Origin: Vicingaceae bacterium
Lineage (GTDB): Bacteria > Bacteroidota > Bacteroidia > Flavobacteriales_E > Vicingaceae
DNA: 64,000 nucleotides
Reading direction: 5' to 3'
NCBI GenBank assembly: GCA_028336925.1
Contig: JAOKVV010000005.1
Span: 1 to 64,000 of the forward strand
Shown here: piece after piece, positions 9,150 to 19,061 of the stretch
Position numbering within the stretch: position 1 is the first letter of the stretch
Layout of the letters: the number at the start of each line of letters is the position of its first letter
Notes under the pieces: model-generated
Seen by the model: only the letters and a program-made list of their open reading frames with translations
Database searches by the model: none
Told to the model about the DNA's origin: nothing
Made by a program: the position numbers and the translations under genes

Positions 9150-10913
9150 TTAATGACCTTCATCTTTTTCATCAGGTCCCAATGGTACGTCTTGTGAGAT
9201 AAAATCTGAATCGGCACCAGGCTTACTGTAATCATAAGGCCATCTGTGAACTTCAGGGATAGCACCAGGCCAGTTTCCATGAATATGCTCAACAGGAGTC
9301 GTCCATTCTAAAGTGTTAGACATCCAAGGATTCTTTGGAGACTTAGGTCCTTTGAACATTGAGTAAAGCAAGTTGTAAAGGAAAATAAACTGAGCAACAC
9401 CTCCAATAAAAGCAAAAATACTTATCGTCACATTGATATCAATTAAGTTATCAAAAAGCGGAAAAGAAGAATTTGTATAATATCTTCTTGGTACTCCTGC
9501 AAGACCTAAAAAGTGCATCGGAAAGAACACCCCATAAGCTGAAGTAATTGTTAACCAGAAGTGAACAAATCCGAGACGTTTATCTAACATTCTACCAAAC
9601 ATTTTAGGGAACCAATGATAAACTCCACATATCATACCAAATGTACCGGACAATCCCATTACAATATGGAAATGACCTACTACAAAATAAGTATCATGAA
9701 CATTGATATCCAATGCAGAATCACCTAAAATAATACCTGTAAGACCACCTGTAATAAATGTAGATACTAAACCAATAGCAAATAACATTGCAGGAGTAAA
9801 AATGATATTTCCCTTCCAAAGTGTTGTAAGGTAATTAAACACCTTTACAGCAGAAGGTATAGCAACTAATAAGGTAGTAAAAGTAAACACTGCACCTAAA
9901 AATGGACTCATTCCCGTTACAAACATATGGTGACCCCAAACAAGAACTGAAATAAATCCAATTGCTAAAATAGAGCCAATCATCGCTCTGTAACCAAAAA
10001 TAGGCTTTCTAGCATTCGTAGCTACAACCTCAGAAGTAATACCAAGTGCAGGTAAAAGAATGATATAAACCTCAGGGTGCCCTAAAAACCAAAATAAGTG
10101 CTCATATAATATAGGGCTACCACCTTCAACTTCTAATGCCTTACCCGCAATAAAGATATCAGATAAATAAAATGAAGTTCCAAAAGAACGATCAAACAGT
10201 AATAAAAGAACCGCTGCAAATAAAACAGGGAAAGAAAGTACACCCAATATCGCTGTTACAAAGAAAGCCCAAATTGTTAATGGCATTCTTGTCATGGTCA
10301 TCCCTTTAGTTCTAAGATTAAGGATGGTTACGATATAATTCAAACTACCCAAAAGTGATGACATAATAAATATAGCCATAGAGGCAATCCATAAGGTCAT
10401 ACCTAATCCAGAACCGGGCATTGCTTCAGGTAATGCACTTAATGGAGGGTAAATTGTCCATCCACCTGCAGCAGGTCCACCTTCAACAAATAAAGAAGCC
10501 AACATAACAAGGCTAGATAAGAAAAACAACCAATATGAAAGCATATTCATAAAGCCTGAAGCCATATCCCTAGCACCAATCTGAAGCGGAATAAGTAAAT
10601 TGGAAAAGGTTCCACTCAAACCTGCTGTTAACAAGAAAAACACCATAATTGTGCCGTGTATGGTTACCAAAGCAAGGTATTTATCAGGAGCCAAAATACC
10701 ATCAGGAGCCCAGCTTCCTAAAACAGACTCCAAAAGCGGACTAGCCTCTCCTGGCCAACCCAACTGAATTCTAAAAAATAATGACATCATCATACCAATG
10801 AAACCCATAAAGGTTCCAGTCAGTAAGAACTGCTTTGCAATCATTTTGTGATCAGTACTAAAAATGTACTTGAACAAAAAATCGTTATCGTCGTGATGTG
10901 TATGTGCTGACAT
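9150..10913 (-). CDS. coxA: Cytochrome c oxidase subunit I (aa3-type)
   Basis: 587 residues with about twelve membrane helices. This is the catalytic subunit that reduces O2 at the haem a3-CuB centre and pumps protons. Seen: TIHGTIMVFF (haem a ligand region), FWFLGHPEVYIILLPALG with the His-Tyr pair of CuB, GHHMFVTGM, and DTYFVVGHFHIVMG with the two late haem ligands. It is the last gene of the act-cox operon, 30 bases after coxB and just before a terminator. No subunit III gene follows, so coxC must be elsewhere in the genome. Confidence 0.96.
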   Translation of the reverse strand: MSAHTHHDDNDFLFKYIFSTDHKMIAKQFLLTGTFMGFIGMMMSLFFRIQLGWPGEASPLLESVLGSWAPDGILAPDKYLALVTIHGTIMVFFLLTAGLSGTFSNLLIPLQIGARDMASGFMNMLSYWLFFLSSLVMLASLFVEGGPAAGGWTIYPPLSALPEAMPGSGLGMTLWIASMAIFIMSSLLGSLNYIVTILNLRTKGMTMTRMPLTIWAFFVTAILGVLSFPVLFAAVLLLLFDRSFGTSFYLSDIFIAGKALEVEGGSPILYEHLFWFLGHPEVYIILLPALGITSEVVATNARKPIFGYRAMIGSILAIGFISVLVWGHHMFVTGMSPFLGAVFTFTTLLVAIPSAVKVFNYLTTLWKGNIIFTPAMLFAIGLVSTFITGGLTGIILGDSALDINVHDTYFVVGHFHIVMGLSGTFGMICGVYHWFPKMFGRMLDKRLGFVHFWLTITSAYGVFFPMHFLGLAGVPRRYYTNSSFPLFDNLIDINVTISIFAFIGGVAQFIFLYNLLYSMFKGPKSPKNPWMSNTLEWTTPVEHIHGNWPGAIPEVHRWPYDYSKPGADSDFISQDVPLGPDEKDEGH

Positions 10914-10943
10914 GGAAATTATTTTAAGTCTTTCTGTTTAATA

Positions 10944-12011
10944 TTAATTAATAGATGCCGTTGTCATCTCTTCAGCCTCTGTAAATGTTGAATCAACAAC
11001 TTCTTCAGGAGCAACTTCTTTTACTTTTGGTGTACCATCCATTGGTAAGAACACTTTTTGTTCAGCTAACCATGTTTCATATTCAGCTTCACTTTCAACT
11101 ATAATATCCATTTGCATATTATAGTGAGCAGCTCCACATATCTTATTACATAACAATATGTAGTTAAACTCATCGTTCTGCGTTATCCCTTTCATTTCTG
11201 ATGTTGTGATAGTAGGAGTATATCCAAATCTAGTAGTCATACCTGGAACACAGTTCATTTGCGCTCTAAAGTGAGGCATATACGCTGAGTGAATAACATC
11301 TTGAGCTCTAAATATAAATTGAACAGGACGATTTACAGGCAAATGAAACTCTGCTCTAACTATTTTATCATCCCAACCTCTAGAATCAGTAGAGTCCATA
11401 CCTAAAGCATTTACACCTTCTATTAATCTTACGTTAGCATCTCCAAACTCTCTATCTTCTCCAGCATATCTTGCAATCCAACCGAATTGATATGCGTATA
11501 ACTCTATTAAAACAGCATCATCCTCTTCAGAGGCAGGAGTTGTAATATTATTCCAAGTGTTCAATCCATATAAAATAAGTATCGATAAAACAACCGTAGG
11601 AACAATGGTCCATAATAATTCTAGCTTATTACTGTGAGGGAAAAATTCCGCCTTTCTATTCTTATCATAAGAATACTTCCAAGCGAAGTAAAATAATAAG
11701 ATATGAGTTAAAATAAACACAGGGAAAATAACGATCCATGAAGTAATCATAAGGTTATCTATGGTTTCTCCGTGTGCAGATGCTGATACCGGCAATAAAT
11801 ACTTACCCCAAGCAACCATTTGATAAATGATAGAAGCGAAATAAACTACCAAAAATACTGGCATTAATCGCGCTTGAGCCTTATTATCCTTGTCAGTGTT
11901 TTCCCAAGAATTTTCACCTCTAGCTTGGCTAGCGAGGTCTAAAACCTTAATTAATTGTGCAAGGGCAATGATACCCAATACAACCGAAACAATTATTAGC
12001 AAATCTAGCAT
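10944..12011 (-). CDS. coxB: Cytochrome c oxidase subunit II
   Basis: 355 residues. Carries the CuA centre that takes electrons from cytochrome c or directly from ACIII. The C-terminal cupredoxin domain has HSAYMPHFRAQMNCVPGM and the CuA ligands in CNKICGAAHYNMQM. The N-terminus holds about four hydrophobic segments (near residues 1-20, 50-70, 88-112, 130-150) rather than the usual two, which gives an extra membrane hairpin before the canonical one. It ends in an acidic/threonine tail. It lies between actF and coxA. Confidence 0.95.
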   Translation of the reverse strand: MLDLLIIVSVVLGIIALAQLIKVLDLASQARGENSWENTDKDNKAQARLMPVFLVVYFASIIYQMVAWGKYLLPVSASAHGETIDNLMITSWIVIFPVFILTHILLFYFAWKYSYDKNRKAEFFPHSNKLELLWTIVPTVVLSILILYGLNTWNNITTPASEEDDAVLIELYAYQFGWIARYAGEDREFGDANVRLIEGVNALGMDSTDSRGWDDKIVRAEFHLPVNRPVQFIFRAQDVIHSAYMPHFRAQMNCVPGMTTRFGYTPTITTSEMKGITQNDEFNYILLCNKICGAAHYNMQMDIIVESEAEYETWLAEQKVFLPMDGTPKVKEVAPEEVVDSTFTEAEEMTTASIN

Positions 12012-12040
12012 TGCAAAATACTTTTAGTGTTTATTGTAAA

Positions 12041-13303
12041 TTATATATGTAAATGTTTACTCTCTTCCAAGAATGGATGATTCTTAACCATTAATGGAGC
12101 TTTAGCTAATGATCTAAAAACTGTGAATAAGAACAACCCTAAGAAACCTATAAATGTCCCTATCTCCATAAAACCAAAATTCCAATCATTACCAACAGTG
12201 CCAGGAGTTACCAATAAATAAATATCCAACCAATGTCCAATAAAGATTATTAAGCCCACTACTAGAGAATAACCAATACTTCTCTTTGCATCTCTAGACA
12301 TTAATATTACCATTGGCATGATAAAGTTAACAGCAAATACTCCAAAAAACAGTCCCTTGTAATGTTGTATTCTTGTCATATAATAAGTTACTTCCTCAGG
12401 AATATTTGAATACCAAATTAAAACAAACTGAGAAAACCATAAATAACTCCATAAAAAACTGATAGCAAACATCCACTTTGTAATATCATGCATGTGAGAC
12501 TTATTCACCTCCTTTAAGTAACCTTTAGACTTTAAATACAAGGTTAAAAGAACAATTGTAATCATAGCACTTACCCAAACACCAGAGAACACATACCATC
12601 CGTACAATGTACTGAACCAGTGAGTATCGATAGACATTAACCAATCCCAAGATGCAGCAGATGAGGAATATGCAAAGAATACTAAGAATAGTGCACTGTA
12701 CACCATATTTTTAAAGTGAATTTTGGTTCCACCTTCCTGATCTTCTAATAAGGATCTTTTTCTGAATAAATTAACGAAAAACAACCAAACACCAAGGTAA
12801 GCTAAAGTGCGTATCCAGAAGAATCCTTGATTAAGATAAGCAGTTTTGCCTGCGATGATATGATCGAAATGTTCATTTTCTATTGCTCCATCAGTCATCT
12901 CAGCAACATACTCAGGATGATCAGTTCCAATAGTACTTTCGATTACAAACTCATTTGTTGCAGCAGAATCCATCCAGTGATAGATGTGGTTTAAATGCAG
13001 AGAACTTGCCGCAAAGAATAAGATCAACACAACTGCTCCAACCCACATATATTGAGTTATACCTTCAAACACCCTTTTCAATACAGTCAAATAAGATGCT
13101 TCAGTAGCATATTGCAATGCTAAAAAGAAAAGCGTCCCCAATGAGATTCCGAAGAAAAAGAATCCATTGATAAGAATGTTAGACCAGAATCTGGCATGAT
13201 GAGCAGTATCATCTGCACCAAACCCTATAATCATGGAGATTACACCAACTGCCATAAATATGGCAAAGGTAATTTTTGATTTTTTTGTAAATATGAATTC
13301 CAT
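12041..13303 (-). CDS. actF: ACIII quinol-binding membrane subunit ActF
   Basis: 420 residues with about ten transmembrane helices and no cofactor motif, as expected for the second large NrfD-like membrane subunit of alternative complex III. The order after actE and before coxB supports the assignment. By family knowledge it pairs with ActC to form the membrane core; ActF's role in proton movement is proposed rather than settled. The hydrophobic pattern and the short HLHI end are seen in the sequence. Confidence 0.9.
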   Translation of the reverse strand: MEFIFTKKSKITFAIFMAVGVISMIIGFGADDTAHHARFWSNILINGFFFFGISLGTLFFLALQYATEASYLTVLKRVFEGITQYMWVGAVVLILFFAASSLHLNHIYHWMDSAATNEFVIESTIGTDHPEYVAEMTDGAIENEHFDHIIAGKTAYLNQGFFWIRTLAYLGVWLFFVNLFRKRSLLEDQEGGTKIHFKNMVYSALFLVFFAYSSSAASWDWLMSIDTHWFSTLYGWYVFSGVWVSAMITIVLLTLYLKSKGYLKEVNKSHMHDITKWMFAISFLWSYLWFSQFVLIWYSNIPEEVTYYMTRIQHYKGLFFGVFAVNFIMPMVILMSRDAKRSIGYSLVVGLIIFIGHWLDIYLLVTPGTVGNDWNFGFMEIGTFIGFLGLFLFTVFRSLAKAPLMVKNHPFLEESKHLHI

Positions 13304-13328
13304 ACTAGCGTATTTAACTATCTATAAA

Positions 13329-13946
13329 TTACTCTGCAGTTTTAACTGCTGTTTCCTTTTCCTCTTGTTTGCCTTGCAAAGCTTGAACAAATGCAATAAT
13401 CTCCCACCTTTCTTGCTCATTCAATTGAGGAGCATGAGGGCCCATTGCATTTAAACCATACATAATTACATGATAAATATGACCTACTTGTAACTCAGAC
13501 ATTGAGCGACCACCTCTTCTATTCTTTGTATCATCAGAATATGAAGGAACTGCGCTGTATGCAGGATGATTGATAGACCCCTTGCCTTGTCCTTTTGGAC
13601 CATGACAATGCTTACAAAATGAAGCATATAAGGCCCCACCTTTTTTCAACATTTCATCGGTAACTTGAAAAGGTATCTTCATTTTCTGTCCAGCCTCTTC
13701 GTAACCTTCTAAAGTATTTTCAAAAGGAAAAGGCTTATATCCTCGTGCCACTGTATTTGCAACAGGAAGACGTGCAGACATTGAATCAGTATATTCATAA
13801 TCTACATAAGTCTCGATAGCAGGTGAACGATACATATCAGGCATGTATTCAACTCCTGGGCTGTTTGGATCTTCACAAGAGGTTAAAGTAGAAGCTGCAA
13901 TTGCCGCCAAAACTATTACCGTATTTATGATTCTATTATTTTTCAT
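13329..13946 (-). CDS. actE: ACIII monohaem cytochrome c subunit ActE
   Basis: 205 residues. A lipoprotein signal peptide ends at LTSC (Cys24). One c-type haem site, CKHCHG, lies in the context ALYASFCKHCHGPKGQGKG, with a likely axial Met in YGLNAMGPHA. A lysine/glutamate-rich tail closes the protein. It carries electrons within ACIII, probably from the pentahaem region toward the oxidase. It sits between actD and actF with spacers of about 20 bases. Confidence 0.93.
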   Translation of the reverse strand: MKNNRIINTVIVLAAIAASTLTSCEDPNSPGVEYMPDMYRSPAIETYVDYEYTDSMSARLPVANTVARGYKPFPFENTLEGYEEAGQKMKIPFQVTDEMLKKGGALYASFCKHCHGPKGQGKGSINHPAYSAVPSYSDDTKNRRGGRSMSELQVGHIYHVIMYGLNAMGPHAPQLNEQERWEIIAFVQALQGKQEEKETAVKTAE

Positions 13947-13967
13947 ATTAGTGCTTCGTAATATTTT

Positions 13968-14495
13968 TTATCTAGCTTCAATTCGTATTGTTCCTGTTGT
14001 CTTCAACATTTCTTCTAATTCTGACTCAGATTGGTCATGGTTATCATGTAAGTGAAGTTCCATTACAAATTTATCGTCAGTAGTTTCAGGATATGGATTT
14101 CTTGCTTTAACCCCCGGCAGTGTCCAGTTTCTCAAGAAATACGTTAAAGCCATACCGTGAGCAGCTAATAATACAGTAAACTCGAATGCAATTGGAATAA
14201 AAGCAGGTAAATTATCAACTAATGTAAAGTTAGGCTTACCTCCAATATTCATTGGCCAGTCTTGAATCATAAAAAAGTACATTCCATAAATGGCTAGTGA
14301 AAGACCAATTAACCCATAAATAAAAGCTGTGATTGCAATTCTTGTATGTTTTACACCTATTACAGGATCTAGTCCATGTATTGGAAATGGTGAATAAACA
14401 TCTCTGATGTAAATTCCTTTTGATACTAAGTCTTTAGCTCCTTCTAAAAGAACCTGCTCATCATCATAAGTTGCGTATATAACTTTATCAGCCAT
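13968..14495 (-). CDS. actD: ACIII subunit ActD (DUF3341)
   Basis: 175 residues with two central membrane helices and a conserved N-terminal soluble part (YSPFPIHGLDPVIGVKHTR). This is the DUF3341 family that forms the ActD subunit of alternative complex III and has no cofactor. It follows actC by 21 bases. Length and position agree with known act clusters of Bacteroidota. Confidence 0.92.
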   Translation of the reverse strand: MADKVIYATYDDEQVLLEGAKDLVSKGIYIRDVYSPFPIHGLDPVIGVKHTRIAITAFIYGLIGLSLAIYGMYFFMIQDWPMNIGGKPNFTLVDNLPAFIPIAFEFTVLLAAHGMALTYFLRNWTLPGVKARNPYPETTDDKFVMELHLHDNHDQSESELEEMLKTTGTIRIEAR

Positions 14496-14516
14496 TGTTA
14501 GTTTAATTATATATTA

Positions 14517-15896
14517 TTAATGCTCTAGAGATTGCTTTTTGTAAGCTTCTCCTGATGATTTCAAAATAGATTTTAATTCGTTCAATGCCAATACAGGGAA
14601 GAAACGAGCAAATAAAAGGAACAATACAAAGAAGATTCCAATCGTACCTATAAAACATCCTATATCTATAAATGTAGGGTGGAACATTGTCCAACTAGAT
14701 GGCAAGTAATCTCTATGTAATGAAGTAACGATAATAACAAAACGCTCAAACCACATACCGATGTTAACAACAATCGACATAAAGAATGTAAAAGTAATGT
14801 TCGTTCTTAATTTCTTAAACCAAAAAACCTGAGGTGATATTACATTACACGTCATCATTGCCCAATATGCCCACCAATAAGGACCTGTAGCTCTGTTTAT
14901 AAAAGCATATGATTCATACTCAACACCCGAATACCAAGAAATGAATAATTCAGTTAAATAAGCAACACCTACGATAGACCCTGTAACAATAATTACAATA
15001 TTCATATACTCGATGTGCTTAACATGAATATAGTTTTCTAGGTTTAATACTTTCCTCATTACGATAAGAAGCGTATTTACCATAGCAAATCCTGAGAATA
15101 CTGCTCCTGCTACAAAGTATGGAGGGAAAATAGTCGTATGCCATCCAGGAATCACTGACGTAGCAAAATCCATTGATACAATCGAGTGAACGGAGAATAC
15201 AAGTGGAGTTGCTAAACCTGCAAGAACCAAAGATATTTCTTCAAACCTGTTCCATGCTTTAGCATTACCTGACCATCCGAATGCTAATAGACCATAAACT
15301 TTCTTAGGAACAGTTTGAGTCACTTTATCACGAATAGTGGCAAAGTCAGGGATCAAACCAATATACCAGAAAACTAATGATACAGAGAAGTAAGTACTAA
15401 TTGCAAATACGTCCCATAAAAGTGGTGAGTTAAAGTTTACCCAAAGTGAACCAAATTGATTTGGTAAAGGAAAAACAAAATAAGCCAACCAAATTCTACC
15501 CATATGTATACCAGGCCATACTGCAGCCATCATTACAGCAAATATAGTCATCGCTTCAGCAGACCGGTTAATTGCCATTCTCCATTTTTGACGGAAAAGT
15601 AAAAGTACTGCGGAAATCAAAGTTCCTGCGTGCCCAATACCTACCCACCAAACGAAGTTGGTGATATCCCATGCCCAACCTACGGTTTTGTTCAAACCCC
15701 AAGTTCCAATACCTGTACCCAAAAGGTAGAGAATACATCCAATTCCCCAAAGTGCCATAACTGACGCTAAGCCAAAAACAATGTACCACGAACGATCCGC
15801 TTTGCCAACAATTGGCTTAAGCACATCATTTGTAATATCGCTGTAGGATTTCTCTCCTAAAATAAGTGGTTCTCTTATTGCTGATTCCTGATGCAT
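14517..15896 (-). CDS. actC: ACIII NrfD-like membrane subunit ActC
   Basis: 459 residues with about ten membrane helices, of the NrfD/polysulfide reductase membrane subunit family. It forms the quinol oxidation site next to ActB's iron-sulfur relay. It begins MHQESAIREPLILGEKSYSDIT, typical for ActC, with the conserved GIGHAGTLISAVL segment. Spacing to actB is 28 bases. The shadow ORFs at 14503-14694 and 15568-15789 lie in other frames of this gene. Confidence 0.94.
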   Translation of the reverse strand: MHQESAIREPLILGEKSYSDITNDVLKPIVGKADRSWYIVFGLASVMALWGIGCILYLLGTGIGTWGLNKTVGWAWDITNFVWWVGIGHAGTLISAVLLLFRQKWRMAINRSAEAMTIFAVMMAAVWPGIHMGRIWLAYFVFPLPNQFGSLWVNFNSPLLWDVFAISTYFSVSLVFWYIGLIPDFATIRDKVTQTVPKKVYGLLAFGWSGNAKAWNRFEEISLVLAGLATPLVFSVHSIVSMDFATSVIPGWHTTIFPPYFVAGAVFSGFAMVNTLLIVMRKVLNLENYIHVKHIEYMNIVIIVTGSIVGVAYLTELFISWYSGVEYESYAFINRATGPYWWAYWAMMTCNVISPQVFWFKKLRTNITFTFFMSIVVNIGMWFERFVIIVTSLHRDYLPSSWTMFHPTFIDIGCFIGTIGIFFVLFLLFARFFPVLALNELKSILKSSGEAYKKQSLEH

Positions 15897-15924
15897 TATA
15901 TTACTATTTTGCTAATTTCTATTA

Positions 15925-18900
15925 TTATGCTTGTACCTCTTCAATATTTCTAACCTTCACTTGGTAGTAAATATTAGGTTCAGTACCCACCTCTTCAATA
16001 ACTCTATATGATCTATCGCTATCTGCAACTTTTCTAACGATAGCATCACTATCATTTAAATCTCCAAATACAATAGCATCTGTAGGACAAGCAGAAGCAC
16101 ACGCCGTTTGAATTTCTCCATCACGTACTTTTCTACCATCTTTCTTAGCCTCAAGCTTTCCTTCTTGTATACGCTGAACACACATACTACACTTCTCCAT
16201 CACGCCTCTAGCTCTTACAGTAACGTCTGGATTTAATACCATACGTCCTAAATCGTCTTGAGAAGGATTAATCGCTGCGAAATCATCGTTGCCAATGTAG
16301 TTAAACCAATTGAATCTTCTAACTTTATAAGGACAGTTATTTGCACAATATCTAGTACCAATACATCTGTTATATGTCATTTGGTTCAACCCTTCGTTAC
16401 TGTGGGTAGTTGCAGCAACAGGACAAACTGTTTCACAAGGAGCGTGATTACAGTGCTGACACATCATTGGTTGGTGAACAACAGAAGGATTATCCTCTGC
16501 TATCTCCATTAAACCATAACTTCTGTCATTTTCTGACTTTTGCTCTTCCTCACTACTGAAATAACGATCAATTCTTAACCAATGCATTTCACGAGATTTT
16601 CTTACTTCATCCTTTCCAACAACAGGAACATTGTTTTCAGAATTACAAGAAGTAACACAAGCACCGCAACCAATACAAGAGTTCATATCAATCGTCATAC
16701 CCCAACGGTGACCAACATTCTCAACAGGGTGTTTATCCCATAATGAAGCATCTGTTGTTTTAATCTTCCCTTCTAGTGTAGTCAACATGTGAGGAGGATT
16801 AAATGCTTCCTGGTCTCCTGTTTTGTATACACCGAAAGTTGTTTCTCTAACTACAGAGTCACGACCCATAATAGTCTGGTGAGTCTGGGTAGTTGCTATT
16901 TGATAGTTCGATGCTGCTTTTTCAAAAGAAACATCTGAACTGTAATTGATCATTGATTTACCTGAAATAGCAATTGCAGGATAAGCATTAAAACCAACAA
17001 TCTGATCATCCTTTCCTAAAGTCCTACCATAACCAACAGCAACCCCTAAAGTACCTTTAGCTTGTCCTGGTTGAGAAACAACAGGTACTCCTTCCATAGA
17101 AACGCCATTAACGGTAATGTTCATCGTATTGGCATCCTTTTGCTCACCGTACTCAGCAGCATAACCTAGCTCTCGAGCATCAGAAGGATTCATTGTAATG
17201 TAGTTATCCCAGGTAATTTTTGAAATTGGATCAGGTAATTCTTGCAACCAAGGATTATGTGAATCATAACCAAATCCAATACCTACTTTTTGATAAAATT
17301 CTATTTCCCAATCAGCTGAAGCTTCTTTAGATATTGCAGATGCAGCTGATGATAGATCAGCATTAAAAACTGCCGGGGTAGTTACTTCAACAGAATGTTT
17401 GAAAACACCATCACTTAAAACAGCGTTCCAAAAATCAAAGAAATTAAGACTGTCTGTTTGGTTCGTATAAGCTTTCTCTTCCCATATTTTTTTCATGTAA
17501 GAGAAATAGTCACCTTCTAAATCCATCCAAACCATTAATGAATCCTGCATTTGACGTGTGTCAAATAACTTTGATATTACAGGTTGAGATACAGAATAGT
17601 GTCCTGAAACTGGATTGTGGTCGTTCCATGACTCTAAAAAGTGATTATCGGGTGTAACAAAATTACAAGCTGCTGAAGTAGCATTTGGTCGAGTAGCAAA
17701 AGATACTCTTGTATTCACTTTCGCTAAAGCCTCTCCAAAATTAGCTGACGCGGGCATAGAATATACAGGATCTACACCTGCAATAAAAATAGCATCTACC
17801 TTTCCAGCATTCATATCAGCTATTAGTTGTATCAGCTGCTCATCATCACCTTGTCTGTAATTAGACTGATAATCTATATTGATAGTCTTACCGTAATTTC
17901 CTAAAAGATTATTGATTGCATTTGTAAAAAGTTGTGCATTTGGATCATTAGATCCTGCTACAACTAGAGATGCTCCTTTAGCAGCAACTAAGGCGTCACC
18001 AGCCTTAGCAATAGCACCATCTGCAGATGTAGCAGAAGCAGAAACTTTATTTCCACCTACTTTAGATGCAACATAATTATATAATGACGCCAAAACCTTA
18101 CCATGCTCTGATGGTTTGATTGGTGTTCTGTGATCAGCATTCGTTCCGGTCATTGAGAACGTTGTCTCAAATTGAAAATGCTTAGACATCCAAGCATTCT
18201 CAGGCTTTCTATTAACAGCGTATTGTTTTGCGTATTCAACAGGAGAAATCCAGTTTCCTAAAAAGTCAGCTCCAACAGAAACGATTACTTTGGCATTATC
18301 AAAGTGATAAACAGGTAACGACTTTTTTCCAAAAGACATTTCGTTTGCTTTAAGCATGCCACTTAATGAAACTGCATCATAAGAAATATGCTCAATAGAA
18401 GCGCCAGGGTATTTTGCTTTAAAATCTTCAATTAAATATTTAGTAGATGGACTAGTAATTGAATTCGTTAAAATTCGAACGCTACCACCCTTTGCATCTA
18501 TCTTCTTTAAGTCAGCCTTGATTGTGCGGTCGATTGCAGACCAAGCATACTCTGATCCATCAACGGTAGGAGTTTTAATTCTCTTTCCATCATATAAAGA
18601 AAGTACAGATGAATTTATCCGAGCATTCACTCCGCCTCTAGATACTTCTGAAAGCTTATTTCCTTCAATTTTAATTGGACGCCCTTCTCTAGTTTTAACT
18701 AAAATACTAGCGTAATCGTTACCATCTGAGTAAGTAGATGCATACCAGTTAGCTACTCCAGGAGTAACTGTATCAGGCTTCACTACATAAGGAAGAGCGT
18801 AATTAACAGGAGTTTCACATGCAGCAAGAGATGCAGCTGTAACACCAAAACCTAAGTACTTTAAAAAATCTCTTCTACTAGTAGATGAACTTTCTAATGT

Positions 18901-19026
18901 TTCTTTATCTCCTAAAAACTGATCAGTCGGCAAATGCTCTTGAAACTCGTTATTTTTAGAAGTTGAAAAATCTGCTGAGTTGTTCAACTCTTCAGTTCCT
19001 TTCCAATACTTTTTAGTCTTATCCAT
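15925..19026 (-). CDS. actB: ACIII iron-sulfur/molybdopterin-like subunit ActB
   Basis: 1033 residues from ATG 19026; the track's TTG three codons earlier is less likely. The N-terminal twin-arginine motif SRRDFLKYLGFGVTAASLAAC ends in a lipobox-like LAAC, fitting the lipid-anchored ActB seen in this phylum. Next come a molybdopterin-oxidoreductase-like domain (expected to lack Mo) and a C-terminal ferredoxin-like part with cysteine clusters CIGCGACVTSC, CQHCNHAPCETVCP, CIGTRYCANNCP and CSMC...CASACP. These give the chain of four Fe-S clusters that leads electrons from quinol toward the haems of ActA. Family knowledge supplies the role; the motifs are visible. Confidence 0.95.
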   Translation of the reverse strand: MDKTKKYWKGTEELNNSADFSTSKNNEFQEHLPTDQFLGDKETLESSSTSRRDFLKYLGFGVTAASLAACETPVNYALPYVVKPDTVTPGVANWYASTYSDGNDYASILVKTREGRPIKIEGNKLSEVSRGGVNARINSSVLSLYDGKRIKTPTVDGSEYAWSAIDRTIKADLKKIDAKGGSVRILTNSITSPSTKYLIEDFKAKYPGASIEHISYDAVSLSGMLKANEMSFGKKSLPVYHFDNAKVIVSVGADFLGNWISPVEYAKQYAVNRKPENAWMSKHFQFETTFSMTGTNADHRTPIKPSEHGKVLASLYNYVASKVGGNKVSASATSADGAIAKAGDALVAAKGASLVVAGSNDPNAQLFTNAINNLLGNYGKTINIDYQSNYRQGDDEQLIQLIADMNAGKVDAIFIAGVDPVYSMPASANFGEALAKVNTRVSFATRPNATSAACNFVTPDNHFLESWNDHNPVSGHYSVSQPVISKLFDTRQMQDSLMVWMDLEGDYFSYMKKIWEEKAYTNQTDSLNFFDFWNAVLSDGVFKHSVEVTTPAVFNADLSSAASAISKEASADWEIEFYQKVGIGFGYDSHNPWLQELPDPISKITWDNYITMNPSDARELGYAAEYGEQKDANTMNITVNGVSMEGVPVVSQPGQAKGTLGVAVGYGRTLGKDDQIVGFNAYPAIAISGKSMINYSSDVSFEKAASNYQIATTQTHQTIMGRDSVVRETTFGVYKTGDQEAFNPPHMLTTLEGKIKTTDASLWDKHPVENVGHRWGMTIDMNSCIGCGACVTSCNSENNVPVVGKDEVRKSREMHWLRIDRYFSSEEEQKSENDRSYGLMEIAEDNPSVVHQPMMCQHCNHAPCETVCPVAATTHSNEGLNQMTYNRCIGTRYCANNCPYKVRRFNWFNYIGNDDFAAINPSQDDLGRMVLNPDVTVRARGVMEKCSMCVQRIQEGKLEAKKDGRKVRDGEIQTACASACPTDAIVFGDLNDSDAIVRKVADSDRSYRVIEEVGTEPNIYYQVKVRNIEEVQA

Positions 19027-19061
19027 AGATATCAATTGAAACTTTGTGGAATCTTAGTATT

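Noticed and set aside
15568-15789. 73-residue ORF inside actC (also 14503-14694)
   Set aside because: Other-frame shadows of a well-conserved membrane subunit, without start signals.
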